Assembly: GCA_013373085.1 (NCBI GenBank)
Contig: JABXIM010000051.1
Coordinates: forward strand, 39,494-103,493
DNA: 64,000 nucleotides
Direction of reading: 5' to 3'
DNA from: Oceanospirillaceae bacterium
Lineage (GTDB): Bacteria > Pseudomonadota > Gammaproteobacteria > Pseudomonadales > Balneatricaceae
Below, one piece after another: positions 54,113-64,000 of this stretch. The position numbers and the translations under genes were made by a program. Positions within the stretch are counted from its first letter, which is position 1; each line of letters starts with the position of its first letter. Under the pieces are notes generated by a model. The model ran no database searches. It had not been told where the DNA came from and saw nothing but the letters and a program-made list of their open reading frames with translations.

Positions 54113-55144
54113 TCAGAAGGTGTAGTTGAATCGCAGTCGGCCACCGTAGGCCGAGTCGTCACCGCTGACATCGTTCGCCTGGGAGCCGGACACCGCGAAG
54201 GTGACGCTGGCGTTGTCGATATCGAACAGCGGCATGGTGTAGGCGGCGTAAAGGGTGGTACCGCTCGGATCGGATCCCGTCTTGTAGTCGGTCTCCGAGT
54301 GGATCAGGCCGACACCGAAGCGGCCGTATACCAGATTGGCGCCCAGGCTCAGGACCTCTTCCAGATCGCGGTCGCCGGGATTAAAAGGGTCGGAGTTGTC
54401 GTCGAGCCAGGCCGCGTTCAGATTGACCAGCGCCTCGCCGACGCTAAAGCTGAGATTGCCCCCGACGCCCTGCTGATCGATCTCGCTGCCATCGGTGAAT
54501 TCGACATTCTTGTACTCGAGACCGATACGGGCCGAATACCCATCGCCGTTGTAGAACACCACCGGACGCACACCGGTTACCGCGTCCTCATTGGTACCTT
54601 CAAGGCTGTCAACGTTGTCATCGCCGAATAAAGTCGCCAGTTCGAAGCCGAAACCGTTATTGCCGTTCAGGTGCAACGCGATCTGGCCGCCGTCGGTGCC
54701 GGCGCGGCCGCGGGACAGGTTCGCTTCGTAGAACTGCACCTCGCCGGGAGCGGCGCGTACCAGCAGGGTGTCCTTGCCCTTCGGGAACAGGTCGATGGCC
54801 TCGAAGCGGCCGAACTGCAAATCCCAGAAATCATCGCCGAACTGAATCCACATGTCGTCGGTATGGGTATCGGAATCCTTGGCCAGTATCAGCGTGCCCT
54901 TGCCGCGTACGAAATGGCTCTCGCTGCGGATTTCGCCACGCAGGTTGGCCTCGACGCGACCACCTTGTTCGAACTTGGTCGAGCCTTCACCGTAATCCAC
55001 CGCGTCGGTATCGATCTCGACGTTGGCGTCAATACTGAAAGTGGAGTTGAGATCGGCTGCCTGGGCGGGAACGGCCGCGCAGACGAGCAGTGCGAGGGAG
55101 GTACGGAAGGCGAGAGTGCCACGAGCAGAGGTGCGTGCTTTCAT
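54113..55144 (-). CDS. Outer-membrane carbohydrate porin (RafY-like)
   Basis: Protein of 343 aa with a signal peptide (about 1-29, ending PAQAA) and a C-terminal outer-membrane signature ending in Phe (RLRFNYTF). It shows alternating hydrophobic beta-strands throughout, such as GFELATLFGDD and ARIGLEYKNVEF. Length and style fit the raffinose-type porins. The promoter region contains an operator like those before the Thu genes, so it should admit the same sugar. Confidence 0.8.
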   Translation of the reverse strand: MKARTSARGTLAFRTSLALLVCAAVPAQAADLNSTFSIDANVEIDTDAVDYGEGSTKFEQGGRVEANLRGEIRSESHFVRGKGTLILAKDSDTHTDDMWIQFGDDFWDLQFGRFEAIDLFPKGKDTLLVRAAPGEVQFYEANLSRGRAGTDGGQIALHLNGNNGFGFELATLFGDDNVDSLEGTNEDAVTGVRPVVFYNGDGYSARIGLEYKNVEFTDGSEIDQQGVGGNLSFSVGEALVNLNAAWLDDNSDPFNPGDRDLEEVLSLGANLVYGRFGVGLIHSETDYKTGSDPSGTTLYAAYTMPLFDIDNASVTFAVSGSQANDVSGDDSAYGGRLRFNYTF

Positions 55145-55249
55145 TGTGGGTACTACCGTTTTTGTTATGTTTAATTTTTATGTTTACGTCACGAGCGCGT
55201 TACAACCTTTCACGCCTGACGGACTTTTCAGTCGTGACCGCTCAGCAAC

Positions 55250-55261
55250 GTAAGCGTTTAC
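55250..55261. promoter_or_regulatory. LacI-type operator upstream of the porin gene
   Basis: GTAAGCGTTTAC, flanked as ACGTAAGCGTTTACGT (55248-55263). It differs at one base from the perfect sites at 56900 and 58178. It is 106 bases upstream of the porin ATG, in a 537-base intergenic region whose remainder is AT-rich and shows no further gene. Confidence 0.75.
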
Positions 55262-55681
55262 GTAACTGCTGCCTAGACTAATATCGACCCCGTTTCCAAT
55301 GCAACAGGCAGGCGAACTTAATTTTTTCTAAAAAAATATTATCTTTATTATTCTTATACTTAGATGGTTAAAGGCATTTTAAATGCAGCATAAACGAGCA
55401 GAATCCCGCTCCCACCCGAGTGATGCGGCGCCGCAGAAGTGCCGCGATCGAATGGGACGCAGCAGCGAAGATGCGAAAGGTAAAGAAGTTACCCTTTGGT
55501 AAAAAATTACCCTCAACGCTAGACGATGGTCGGGCCGCGCTACCCAGTAGCGGACACAGGCGGTATGATCATTTGCATACAATCGGCAACCAGCCCGATT
55601 AACGAAGTGGTATGCTCCGGCCACCCTGAAAGCGAACCGGCCCCGTGCCGCCATCTGTCTATCGAAGGATTCGTACCCGTC

Positions 55682-56698
55682 ATGCCCAGCCGCTCGCCCC
55701 GCAAAATGGTTCCCGCTATAACCGCACAGGCATCGCCCAAAAGCGCGACCATCCACGAAATCGCCGAAGCCGCGGGGGTTTCGATCGCCTCGGTGAGCCG
55801 GGCGCTGAACGGCAAACCCGGCATCAGTGACAAGCTCCGTGCCCATATCCTCGAGATCAGCGAACGGATCCAGTACCAGCCCAGCGCCGCCGCACGCCAG
55901 CTGATCAGCGGCAAGAACGCCGTGGTCGGTATTTCGATGATGCGTCACAGCTTCGAGCTGCGCCCCTACTACAGCCTGCTCTTCCGTAACCTGACGCTCG
56001 AGTTGCACAAGCGCGGCATGGTGCCGGTCACCGTCAGCTACGACGAAACCGCCGGGCTCAAGGAGCAGGCGGGTTCCGCCATCCTGCTCGGCAACGAGCC
56101 CGGAGACCTCCGCCCGCAGCTCCTTCGGGACCAGGGCGTTCCCTTCCTGCGCGTCGACCAGCCGGACCCCGGCTTTTCGATCCGTACCGACGGCTTAGAC
56201 GGTATCTACCAGGCGACCCGGCACCTGATCGACCAGGGTCGACACCGGATCGGCTATATAGGCGAGGAACTCGCTCTACCGCTGGAGCCCATCTTTCGCG
56301 TCAACGGCTTCCGCCGCGCCCTGGACGAAGCCGGTCTAGCAGCGGCGCGCGAAATCCCGGTGCCCTTTTCCTACAACCCGACGCTCAATGCTTATCGCCT
56401 CATGCGCCGTCTGCTCGAAGCCGAACCGCTGCCATTCGATGCCCTGGCCTGCGAAACCGACGAGCACGCACTGGGATGCATCGCCGCGTTCGAGGATCAG
56501 GGTATCGAAGTACCACGGCAGGTCGCCGTCACCGGCTTCGATGACCTCCCGCTGCTGGCAGAGCACCTGACCACGGTGCGCCAGGATATTCCGCAGTTGG
56601 CGGCGCAGGCCGTGAAACTGCTGGGGGACGCCATCGCCGGCGCCCCCCCCCGGCAGGTACTGATGCCGGTCGAACTGATCCTGCGCGAGACGACCTGA
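55682..56698 (+). CDS. LacI-family regulator 2 (ThuR-like)
   Basis: Protein of 338 aa from the ATG at 55682; an earlier frame opening exists, but this start gives the usual short lead before the helix-turn-helix (TIHEIAEAAGVSIASVSRAL, about 22-41). It has hinge QPSAAARQLISG and a sugar-binding domain with CETDEHALG and VAVTGFDDLPLL. Lying between the porin, MFS and thu genes, it is the likeliest owner of the GTAAACGTTTAC operators. A dispersed-repeat hairpin follows its stop. Confidence 0.85.
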   Translation: MPSRSPRKMVPAITAQASPKSATIHEIAEAAGVSIASVSRALNGKPGISDKLRAHILEISERIQYQPSAAARQLISGKNAVVGISMMRHSFELRPYYSLLFRNLTLELHKRGMVPVTVSYDETAGLKEQAGSAILLGNEPGDLRPQLLRDQGVPFLRVDQPDPGFSIRTDGLDGIYQATRHLIDQGRHRIGYIGEELALPLEPIFRVNGFRRALDEAGLAAAREIPVPFSYNPTLNAYRLMRRLLEAEPLPFDALACETDEHALGCIAAFEDQGIEVPRQVAVTGFDDLPLLAEHLTTVRQDIPQLAAQAVKLLGDAIAGAPPRQVLMPVELILRETT

Positions 56699-56704
56699 CC
56701 GCCA

Positions 56705-56749
56705 GGGAGCTTGCGAATAGTTCCAAATGGGACTTGTTCGCAGGCTCCC
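56705..56749. repeat. Dispersed repeat copies D1/D2 forming a hairpin
   Basis: GGGAGCTTGCGAATAGTTCC (56705-56724) and an inverted copy at 56729-56749 (GGGACTTGTTCGCAGGCTCC) form a 20-bp imperfect stem with loop AAATG, 6 bases after the LacI stop. It is the same family as copies A-C and may act as a transcript end. Confidence 0.7.
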
Positions 56750-56899
56750 CAGGGAATTCCACGCCCCTCTGAATATTTCGTCACCAGCTACTCCCGGCGA
56801 ACCCGATCGGCAGCGCGGATGTTCGCTCGCGGAGCGGACTCCTACCGGCGATCCGAGCCACCGCAAAAAAGACGCCTCCGCCTCTTCCCCAGCGAATAC

Positions 56900-56911
56900 G
56901 TAAACGTTTAC
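56900..56911. promoter_or_regulatory. LacI-type operator upstream of the MFS gene
   Basis: GTAAACGTTTAC, a perfect 12-base palindrome 63 bases before the MFS start at 56975. Confidence 0.8.
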
Positions 56912-56974
56912 CATCACAAAGAAACACCGCAGCCCATCCCATTGCGGCGCCGCGACCACTGGGAATTACCGGTC

Positions 56975-58165
56975 ATGTCACACAGAGAATCGACGCTGCC
57001 GTACTGGCGGCTCTCGGGATTCTATTTCATCTGGGCAGCCGTCATCGGCGTCCTGATGCCATACTGGTCGCTGTATCTGCAGCACCTGGGCTACGACGCC
57101 CGTTCGATTGGCCTGCTGATGGCGACGCTCGCCGCCACCCAGGTGATGGCCCCCTTTCTCTGGGGGTACCTGGCGGACCGCTGCGGCCGCCGGGCCGGAC
57201 TGATTCGGGCAGGTCTCTGGCTGGCGCTGCTCTGCTTCGGCGGCGTCTTTATCGACGGCGGCGGCGCCTGGCTGGCGCTGGTGATGTTCGGTTTCGGCTG
57301 TTTCTGGAACGCCATGGCGCCCCAGCTCGAAGCCCTGACGCTGGGCCACCTGAGACACCAGCCCGGGCGCTACAGCCAGATACGGCTATGGGGCTCAATC
57401 GGCTTTATCGCCAGCGTGCTGCTGCTCGGGGCCCTGCTCGACCGCACCGGTCCCGCGTTGTTGCCGGCGTTTGTCGCCGCCAGTCTGACGCTGACGCTGC
57501 TGGCGAGCTACAGCGTCGGCGACCCGGTCGACGACGTTCCCCCCAAGCCCGCACTGCCATTGCTGGCGGTACTGAAACAGCCGACGGTACTGATTTTCTT
57601 CGCCACGGGGCTGCTGATGCACGCATCCCACGGTCCCTACAACACCTTCTACAGCCTCTACCTGCGCGAGCACGAATACAGCAGCCTCAGCATCGGCCTG
57701 CTGTGGTCGCTGGGCACTTTCGCCGAAGTAGGCGTCTTCCTGCTGATGCATCGCTGTCTAGCCCGCTTTACGCTCAGTACGTTGCTGCTGTTCAGCCTGC
57801 TGGCTGCGGCGGTTCGCTGGTGCCTGATCGGCGCTTTTCCCGACCAGCTGGCGGTATTGATTGTCGCCCAGTGCCTGCACGCCGCAACGTTCGGCAGCTT
57901 TCATGCCGCTGCCATCGAGTCCATCCGCCGCCATTTCCAGCCATCCCTTGCCGGCCAGGGACAGGCCCTTTACTACAGCGTCTGCATCGGCGCCGGCACC
58001 TGCCTCGGGGCGATTTACAGCGGACTGCTGTGGCCTCTTGTCGGCGCTTTTGGCACCTTCCTGGTCGCGTCGCTGCTGGCCCTTACCGGCGCTTGGCTCT
58101 ATCGCCCGCGGCGCCCTGCTGACAGCACCGATGCCTGTGCCGGAGGGGCATTCGAACAACATTAA
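56975..58165 (+). CDS. MFS sugar transporter (LacY/HcaT-like MFS_1)
   Basis: Inner-membrane protein of 396 aa with about 12 helices; start 56975. Features: FYFIWAAVIGVLMPYWSLYL in helix 1, the loop motif GYLADRCGRRAG (about 68-79) and RLWGSIGFIASVLLLG (about 135-150), typical of the HcaT/oligosaccharide-H+ symporter cluster. An operator shared with the Thu genes suggests a second uptake route for the same sugar. Confidence 0.82.
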   Translation: MSHRESTLPYWRLSGFYFIWAAVIGVLMPYWSLYLQHLGYDARSIGLLMATLAATQVMAPFLWGYLADRCGRRAGLIRAGLWLALLCFGGVFIDGGGAWLALVMFGFGCFWNAMAPQLEALTLGHLRHQPGRYSQIRLWGSIGFIASVLLLGALLDRTGPALLPAFVAASLTLTLLASYSVGDPVDDVPPKPALPLLAVLKQPTVLIFFATGLLMHASHGPYNTFYSLYLREHEYSSLSIGLLWSLGTFAEVGVFLLMHRCLARFTLSTLLLFSLLAAAVRWCLIGAFPDQLAVLIVAQCLHAATFGSFHAAAIESIRRHFQPSLAGQGQALYYSVCIGAGTCLGAIYSGLLWPLVGAFGTFLVASLLALTGAWLYRPRRPADSTDACAGGAFEQH

Positions 58166-58177
58166 AATATTTCATAC

Positions 58178-58210
58178 GTAAACGTTTACTCTTTTTACGT
58201 AAACGCTTAC
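58178..58210. promoter_or_regulatory. Tandem LacI-type operators upstream of thuA
   Basis: GTAAACGTTTAC (58178-58189) and GTAAACGCTTAC (58199-58210), centres 21 bases apart, which is two helical turns and so the same DNA face. They precede the thuA ATG by 62 bases. Confidence 0.8.
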
Positions 58211-58272
58211 TATCGAGCTCAATGGTAGTTGATAACGTGCCTCCGCAGCCTAAAACAACAAGGAGTCTTCAC

Positions 58273-59052
58273 ATGACCATTCGCGCCACCGTCTGGGGTG
58301 AGAACGTTCACGAACAGAGCAACGAAATCGTCGCCCGGATCTATCCCGATGGCATGCACAACTGCATCGCCGCGGCCCTCAACGAAGATCCCGCGATCGA
58401 AGCGATCTCAGTCACCCTGCAGGATCCCGAGCACGGGCTCACCGAAGAGGTGCTTGAGAACACCGACGTGCTGCTCTGGTGGGGTCACGCCGCTCACGGC
58501 CAGGTCAGCGACGAGATCGTCGACCGGGTACAGAAGCGCGTACTCGAGGGCATGGGCCTGCTGGTACTGCACTCCGGTCACTACTCCAAGATTTTCAAGC
58601 GCCTGATGGGCACCACCTGTTCGCTGAAATGGCGCGAAGCCGGCGAACGCGAGCGTCTCTGGGTCGTAAACCCGGGCCATCCGATCGTGCAGGGTGTCGG
58701 CGACTACATCGAACTTCCGCACACCGAGATGTACGGCGAGCCCTTTGCGGTACCGAACCCCGACGAGGTGATTTTCATCAGCGCCTTCGAGGGCGGCGAG
58801 GTATTCCGCTCCGGCCTCGTCTACCGCCGCGGCAACGGCAAGATCTTCTACTTCCGCCCGGGCCACGAGACCTACCCCATCTACTACGATGAAAAGGTTC
58901 GCCGCGTGCTGAAGAACGCGGTCAAGTGGGCGCAGCCGGAAGGTTCCCGCTGGGTCGACAGCTGCCCCAACGTGCCCGCCGACCAGGCGCCCGACCCGGT
59001 CGAGATCAAGGGCGAAAGCCTGCACAAGCCCGGCGAAGAGGGGTTCAAGTGA
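58273..59052 (+). CDS. thuA: ThuA-domain sugar utilisation protein
   Basis: Protein of 259 aa; start 58273 after AAGGAG. Flavodoxin/glutamine-amidotransferase-like ThuA fold: DVLLWWGHAAHGQ (about 66-78), GLLVLHSGHYSKIFKRLMG, PHTEMYGEPF and GKIFYFRPGHETYP. With ThuB it is needed for conversion of trehalose, sucrose and related disaccharides, probably through 3-keto intermediates. Its stop overlaps thuB by one base. Confidence 0.9.
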   Translation: MTIRATVWGENVHEQSNEIVARIYPDGMHNCIAAALNEDPAIEAISVTLQDPEHGLTEEVLENTDVLLWWGHAAHGQVSDEIVDRVQKRVLEGMGLLVLHSGHYSKIFKRLMGTTCSLKWREAGERERLWVVNPGHPIVQGVGDYIELPHTEMYGEPFAVPNPDEVIFISAFEGGEVFRSGLVYRRGNGKIFYFRPGHETYPIYYDEKVRRVLKNAVKWAQPEGSRWVDSCPNVPADQAPDPVEIKGESLHKPGEEGFK

Positions 59053-60134
59053 TGATCCGTCTCGGACTCATTGGCGCCGGCTCGATGGGCGCCCATCACG
59101 CGAAGCAGTTCCAGGCGATTGCCGGCTGCGAACTGGTCGCGGTCTGCGATATCGATGCCGGACGCGCCGCAGGTTTCGCTGCCGAGCACGGCATCGAAGG
59201 TGTCTACTCCGACATCGCCCGCATGCTGGCCGAGGCCGATCTCGACGCGGTAACCGTGGTCACGCCGGACAGGTTTCACAAGGACGCCTCCCTGGCGGCC
59301 ATCGCCGCCGGCAAGCACATCCTCTGCGAAAAGCCGCTGGCCACCAACGAAGCCGATGCCGTGGAAATGGCAGCCGCCGCAAGCCGGGCGGGCGTCATCA
59401 ACATGATCAACCTGAGCTACCGCGACTGTTCGGCGCTGCAGCACGCCCGCGATCTGATTGAAGCAGGTCGCATCGGCCGCGTGATGCACGTCGAGGCGAG
59501 CTACCTGCAGAGCTGGCTCACCAGCAACCTCTGGGGTAACTGGCGCACCGATCCTCAATGGCTCTGGCGCCTGTCCAGCGAGCACGGCAGCAAGGGCGTG
59601 CTCGGCGATGTCGGCATCCATATCCTCGACTTCGCCAGCTACCCGATCGGCGAGATCTGCGCCGTCAACTGCCGCCTGAAGTGTTTCGACAAGGCCGAGG
59701 GCAACCGCATCGGCGACTATACGCTGAACGCCAACGACAGCGCGCTGATCCGGGTCGAGTTCGCCAACGGCGCGCTCGGCACCGTACATACCAGCCGCTG
59801 GGCGACCGGTCACCGCAACTCGCTGCGGCTGCGCATCTTCGGCGATCGCGGTGCCGTAACAATTGACATCGACCTGCACGACGGTTGGGAGACACTGAGC
59901 CTCTGCGAAGGCGACAACGTCGATCCTGCTCAGTGGGTCAAGGTAGAAGCTGCGCCCACGCCGACGATCTACCAGCGCTTCATCCGCAGCATAGAGACCG
60001 GCGTGAACGACCAGCCGGACTTTCTCCACGGCGCCCGGCTGCAGCGGATACTCGACACCTGTTTCGTATCCGACCGCGAGGATCGCACCCTTTCGCTGGA
60101 TACACCCGCGCCGGTACTGGCCGCATCGGCCTGA
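59052..60134 (+). CDS. thuB: Gfo/Idh/MocA oxidoreductase (ThuB-like)
   Basis: Dehydrogenase of 360 aa: Rossmann LGLIGAGSMGAHHAKQFQ (about 4-21), catalytic Lys in CEKPLATNEADAVEM (about 93-107) and the DVGIHILD motif with the active-site His. Together with ThuA it is expected to oxidise disaccharides to 3-keto forms. It follows thuA with a one-base overlap and precedes thuE by 53 bases. Confidence 0.88.
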   Translation: MIRLGLIGAGSMGAHHAKQFQAIAGCELVAVCDIDAGRAAGFAAEHGIEGVYSDIARMLAEADLDAVTVVTPDRFHKDASLAAIAAGKHILCEKPLATNEADAVEMAAAASRAGVINMINLSYRDCSALQHARDLIEAGRIGRVMHVEASYLQSWLTSNLWGNWRTDPQWLWRLSSEHGSKGVLGDVGIHILDFASYPIGEICAVNCRLKCFDKAEGNRIGDYTLNANDSALIRVEFANGALGTVHTSRWATGHRNSLRLRIFGDRGAVTIDIDLHDGWETLSLCEGDNVDPAQWVKVEAAPTPTIYQRFIRSIETGVNDQPDFLHGARLQRILDTCFVSDREDRTLSLDTPAPVLAASA

Positions 60135-60187
60135 CCGCGCGAGCAACAACTATAAGAATTTCGCATAACAACAACGAGACCTAAAAA

Positions 60188-61456
60188 ATGAACAAAACTG
60201 CCAAGTCAATTTTCGCCACCACCGTCCTGAGCGCTGCCCTTGGCGCCGCCGGACTGGCCCAGTCCGCCACCCTGAACATCCCCTGCTCAACCGGCTCCGG
60301 TTTTGACTCCTGCGAAAAGACCGCGCAGGAATGGGCCGAGGCCCGCGGCCACAGCGTCAACATCGTCACCGTGCCCTTCTCCTCCAGCGAAAAGCTGGCG
60401 CTGTACCAGCAGATCCTGGGCAGCCAGTCCGCAGACCTCGACGTGCTCGACGTCGACGTCGTCTGGCCCGGCATCCTCGGCGCCCATCTGGCCGACCTGG
60501 GACCCTATACCAACGGTGCCGAAAAAGAGCACTTCGAGTCGGTGGTCGCCAACAACCATTACGACGGCAAACTGGTCGCCATTCCCCAGTACACCGATGC
60601 ACCGGTGCTGTACTACCGCAAGGATTTGCTGGAGAAGTACAACGAGCCCGTACCGACCACCTGGGAAGAGATGACCCGCATCGCCGCCAAGATCCAGCAA
60701 GCCGAACGCGACGCCGGACACGACCGGATGTGGGGCTTCGTGTTCCAGGCCAAGGCCTACGAAGGGCTGACCTGCGACGCCCTCGAATGGATCGATTCCT
60801 TCGGCGGCGGCACCATCATCGATGCTGACGGCAAGATCACCGTCAACAACCCGAAAAGCGCCGCGGCGTTCGACCTCGCGGGCAGCTGGGTCGGCAACAT
60901 CACGCCCCAGGGCGTGCTGAACTACGACGAGGAAGGCGCCCGCCGCGTGTTCCAGGGTGGCGATGCCGTCTTCATGCGCAACTGGCCCTACGCCTGGGCG
61001 CTGGGTAACGGCGACGAAAGCCCGGTAAAAGGCAAGATCGGCATCACGCCGCTGCCGATGGGCCCGGACGGCAAGCACAGCGCCACCCTCGGCGGCTGGC
61101 AGATGGCGGTTTCGAAGTATTCGGAAAATGTCGATGTCGCGGCCGACTACGTGCTTTACGTGAGCAGCAAAGCGGCCCAGAAGCACGGCGCCATCGTCGA
61201 CGGCCGGCTGCCGACCATCCCCGAGCTGTACGAGGATCCCGAAGTACTCGAGGCCAACCCCTACTTCGCCAACATGCGCGAAGTGCTCGAAAACAGCGTC
61301 GCACGTCCCTCCAGCGTCACCGGCGAAAAGTACAACCAGGTCTCCAACGAATTCTGGAACGCCGCCCACCGTGTCCTCTCCGGCAAGGCCAGCGGCGCCG
61401 ACTCTCTGAGCCAGCTCGAAAGCAAACTCAAGCGTATCCGCGGCCGCCGCTGGTAA
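60188..61456 (+). CDS. thuE: Trehalose/disaccharide ABC transporter binding protein (ThuE-like)
   Basis: Periplasmic protein of 422 aa with a signal peptide (about 1-27, ending AQSA). Family 1 solute-binding fold: SADLDVLDVDVVWPGILGAH, AIPQYTDAPVLYYRKDLLEK (about 126-145), FVFQAKAYEGLTCDALEWI and LGGWQMAVSKYS. These are features of the ThuE/trehalose-maltose group. Gene order E-F-G-K matches the rhizobial thu operon, though thuAB lie before rather than after. Confidence 0.85.
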   Translation: MNKTAKSIFATTVLSAALGAAGLAQSATLNIPCSTGSGFDSCEKTAQEWAEARGHSVNIVTVPFSSSEKLALYQQILGSQSADLDVLDVDVVWPGILGAHLADLGPYTNGAEKEHFESVVANNHYDGKLVAIPQYTDAPVLYYRKDLLEKYNEPVPTTWEEMTRIAAKIQQAERDAGHDRMWGFVFQAKAYEGLTCDALEWIDSFGGGTIIDADGKITVNNPKSAAAFDLAGSWVGNITPQGVLNYDEEGARRVFQGGDAVFMRNWPYAWALGNGDESPVKGKIGITPLPMGPDGKHSATLGGWQMAVSKYSENVDVAADYVLYVSSKAAQKHGAIVDGRLPTIPELYEDPEVLEANPYFANMREVLENSVARPSSVTGEKYNQVSNEFWNAAHRVLSGKASGADSLSQLESKLKRIRGRRW

Positions 61457-61461
61457 GCGTT

Positions 61462-61497
61462 GTCGGCGGGCGGCCGCCTGCGCCGTCGACCGCCGAC
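61462..61497 (+). promoter_or_regulatory. Intercistronic stem-loop between thuE and thuF
   Basis: GTCGGCGG pairs with CCGCCGAC, with GGCGGCCGCC able to fold inside the loop; 5 bases after the thuE stop, no T-run. Confidence 0.6.
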
Positions 61498-61525
61498 CCT
61501 CTAGATAACAACAACGGGAGGCTTT

Positions 61526-62532
61526 ATGGACATCACTTCAACCACTGCCCAGGGCGCCACCAGCGATGCCGGGAAGCGGTCGCCCGGACCGGCCCGACAG
61601 GGCGCACGGGCGCAACTCAGCGGCTTGAGTCGCCAGCGCATCCGTACCGCCTGGTTGTTCCTGCTGCCAATGATCGCAGGCCTTGGCTTCGTCGCCGGCT
61701 GGCCGCTGGCGCGCACCATCTACCTGGGTTTTACCGATGCAACGCTTTCGAGCATCGACAGTTACGCTTTCATCGGCTTCGAAAACTACCTCGTCTACGA
61801 CAATGGCGAGTGGTATGGCCTGCTGGCCGACGGCCTGTGGTGGAAGTCGGTCTGGAACACCCTCTATATCACGGTGCTGTCGGTGTCGATCGAAACCGTG
61901 CTCGGGGTACTGGTGGCGCTGATCCTGCACGCCAAGTTTCCCGGCCGCGGCCTGCTGCGCGCCGCTATCCTGATTCCCTGGGCGATCCCGACCGTGGTAT
62001 CGGCCAAGATGTGGGGCTGGATGCTGCATGACCAGTTCGGCGTCATCAACGACCTGCTGCTGAAGCTGCACCTGATTTCCGAGCCGATCGCCTGGACCGT
62101 GGACCCGTCGACGGTACTCGGCACCATCATCGCGGTGGATGTCTGGAAGACCACGCCGTTCATGGCGCTGCTGACGCTGGCCGCGCTGCAGATGCTGCCG
62201 AAGGACTGCTATGAGGCCGCCCGGGTCGACGGTATCCATCCGGTCAAGGTGTTCTTCAAGGTGACGCTGCCGCTGATCAAGCCGGCACTGGTGGTGGCGG
62301 TGGTGTTCCGCATGCTCGACGCGCTGCGCATCTTCGACCTGGTGTACATCCTCACCTCCAACAGCGAAGACACCATCGTGATGTCCGTCTACGCCCGTCA
62401 GGCGCTGATCGACTTCCAGCAGATCGGCTACGGCTCGGCCGCCTCGACCCTGCTGTTCCTGCTGGTGTTCGGCCTCACGCTGGCCTACATCTTCGCGACA
62501 CGACTGAAACTGGACGGATCGGGAGACCACTG

Positions 62533-62533
<1 letters not shown>
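61526..62533 (+). CDS. thuF: Disaccharide ABC transporter permease ThuF-like
   Basis: Inner-membrane protein of 335 aa, MalF type, with about six helices after a basic, disordered N-terminus (1-38). EAA loop: EAARVDGIHPVKVFFKVTLP (about 230-249). Its stop overlaps the thuG start by one base. Confidence 0.87.
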
Positions 62534-63366
<833 letters not shown>

Positions 63367-63395
63367 TTCCATTTACACAATAAGAGAACAGCATC

Positions 63396-64000
<605 letters not shown>

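Overview
The window looks like a chromosomal segment of a GC-rich (about 60-65 %) gammaproteobacterium of the Pseudomonadales/Oceanospirillales type, probably marine or salt-tolerant. The reasons are a Pseudomonas-style GltR/GtrS-HexR-zwf-pgl-eda block, a complete PQQ operon, an ectoine/hydroxyectoine uptake operon, and dispersed palindromic repeats resembling pseudomonad REPs. I see no tRNA, rRNA, CRISPR array, prophage or insertion sequence. The genus cannot be named from what is visible.

Left part (1-22 kb): an unknown membrane protein, a decayed amidohydrolase fragment, then glucose catabolism (two-component pair, hexR, zwf, pgl, eda). Next come a string of perfect hairpins (8008-8165), a periplasmic-binding-protein/cyclic-di-GMP enzyme pair, a fructokinase, a second two-component system with a hybrid kinase, a fructose-type ABC transporter (frcBCA-like), a VOC protein and an orphan sugar-binding protein. 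The aldehyde dehydrogenase remnant at 22041-22760 is broken at two places.

Middle (23-42 kb): ehuBCDA with two identical palindromes upstream; a small secreted protein; a tandem stem-loop repeat; a QseBC/PmrAB-like two-component system in one cluster with a PepSY protein and a cytochrome b561, with PmrA-type boxes. The PQQ operon follows (pqqA, B, C, D, E and an S9 peptidase), directly downstream of a four-gene operon for a periplasmic molybdenum hydroxylase (iorA-like, iorB-like, lysR, xdhC).

Right part (42-64 kb): an eight-gene, apparently uncharacterised catabolic operon (42065-50826). It encodes two paralogous metal-dependent amidohydrolases (one lacking its HxH metal motif), a UbiD decarboxylase, UbiX, a COG0523 metallochaperone, an NCS2 nucleobase permease, an ATZ/TRZ-type deaminase and an arylmalonate-decarboxylase-like protein. 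It could import, deaminate and decarboxylate an N-heterocyclic carboxylate, and it is the best candidate in the window for a new system. After three small secreted proteins comes a Thu-type disaccharide (trehalose/sucrose class) locus: two LacI regulators, a carbohydrate porin, an MFS permease, thuA, thuB, thuE, thuF, thuG and the start of thuK, which runs off the right edge. Four near-identical GTAAACGTTTAC operators mark this regulon.

Non-coding structure is unusually rich: at least three repeat families, hairpins between every complete binding-protein gene and its permease gene, and several unassigned palindromic operators.
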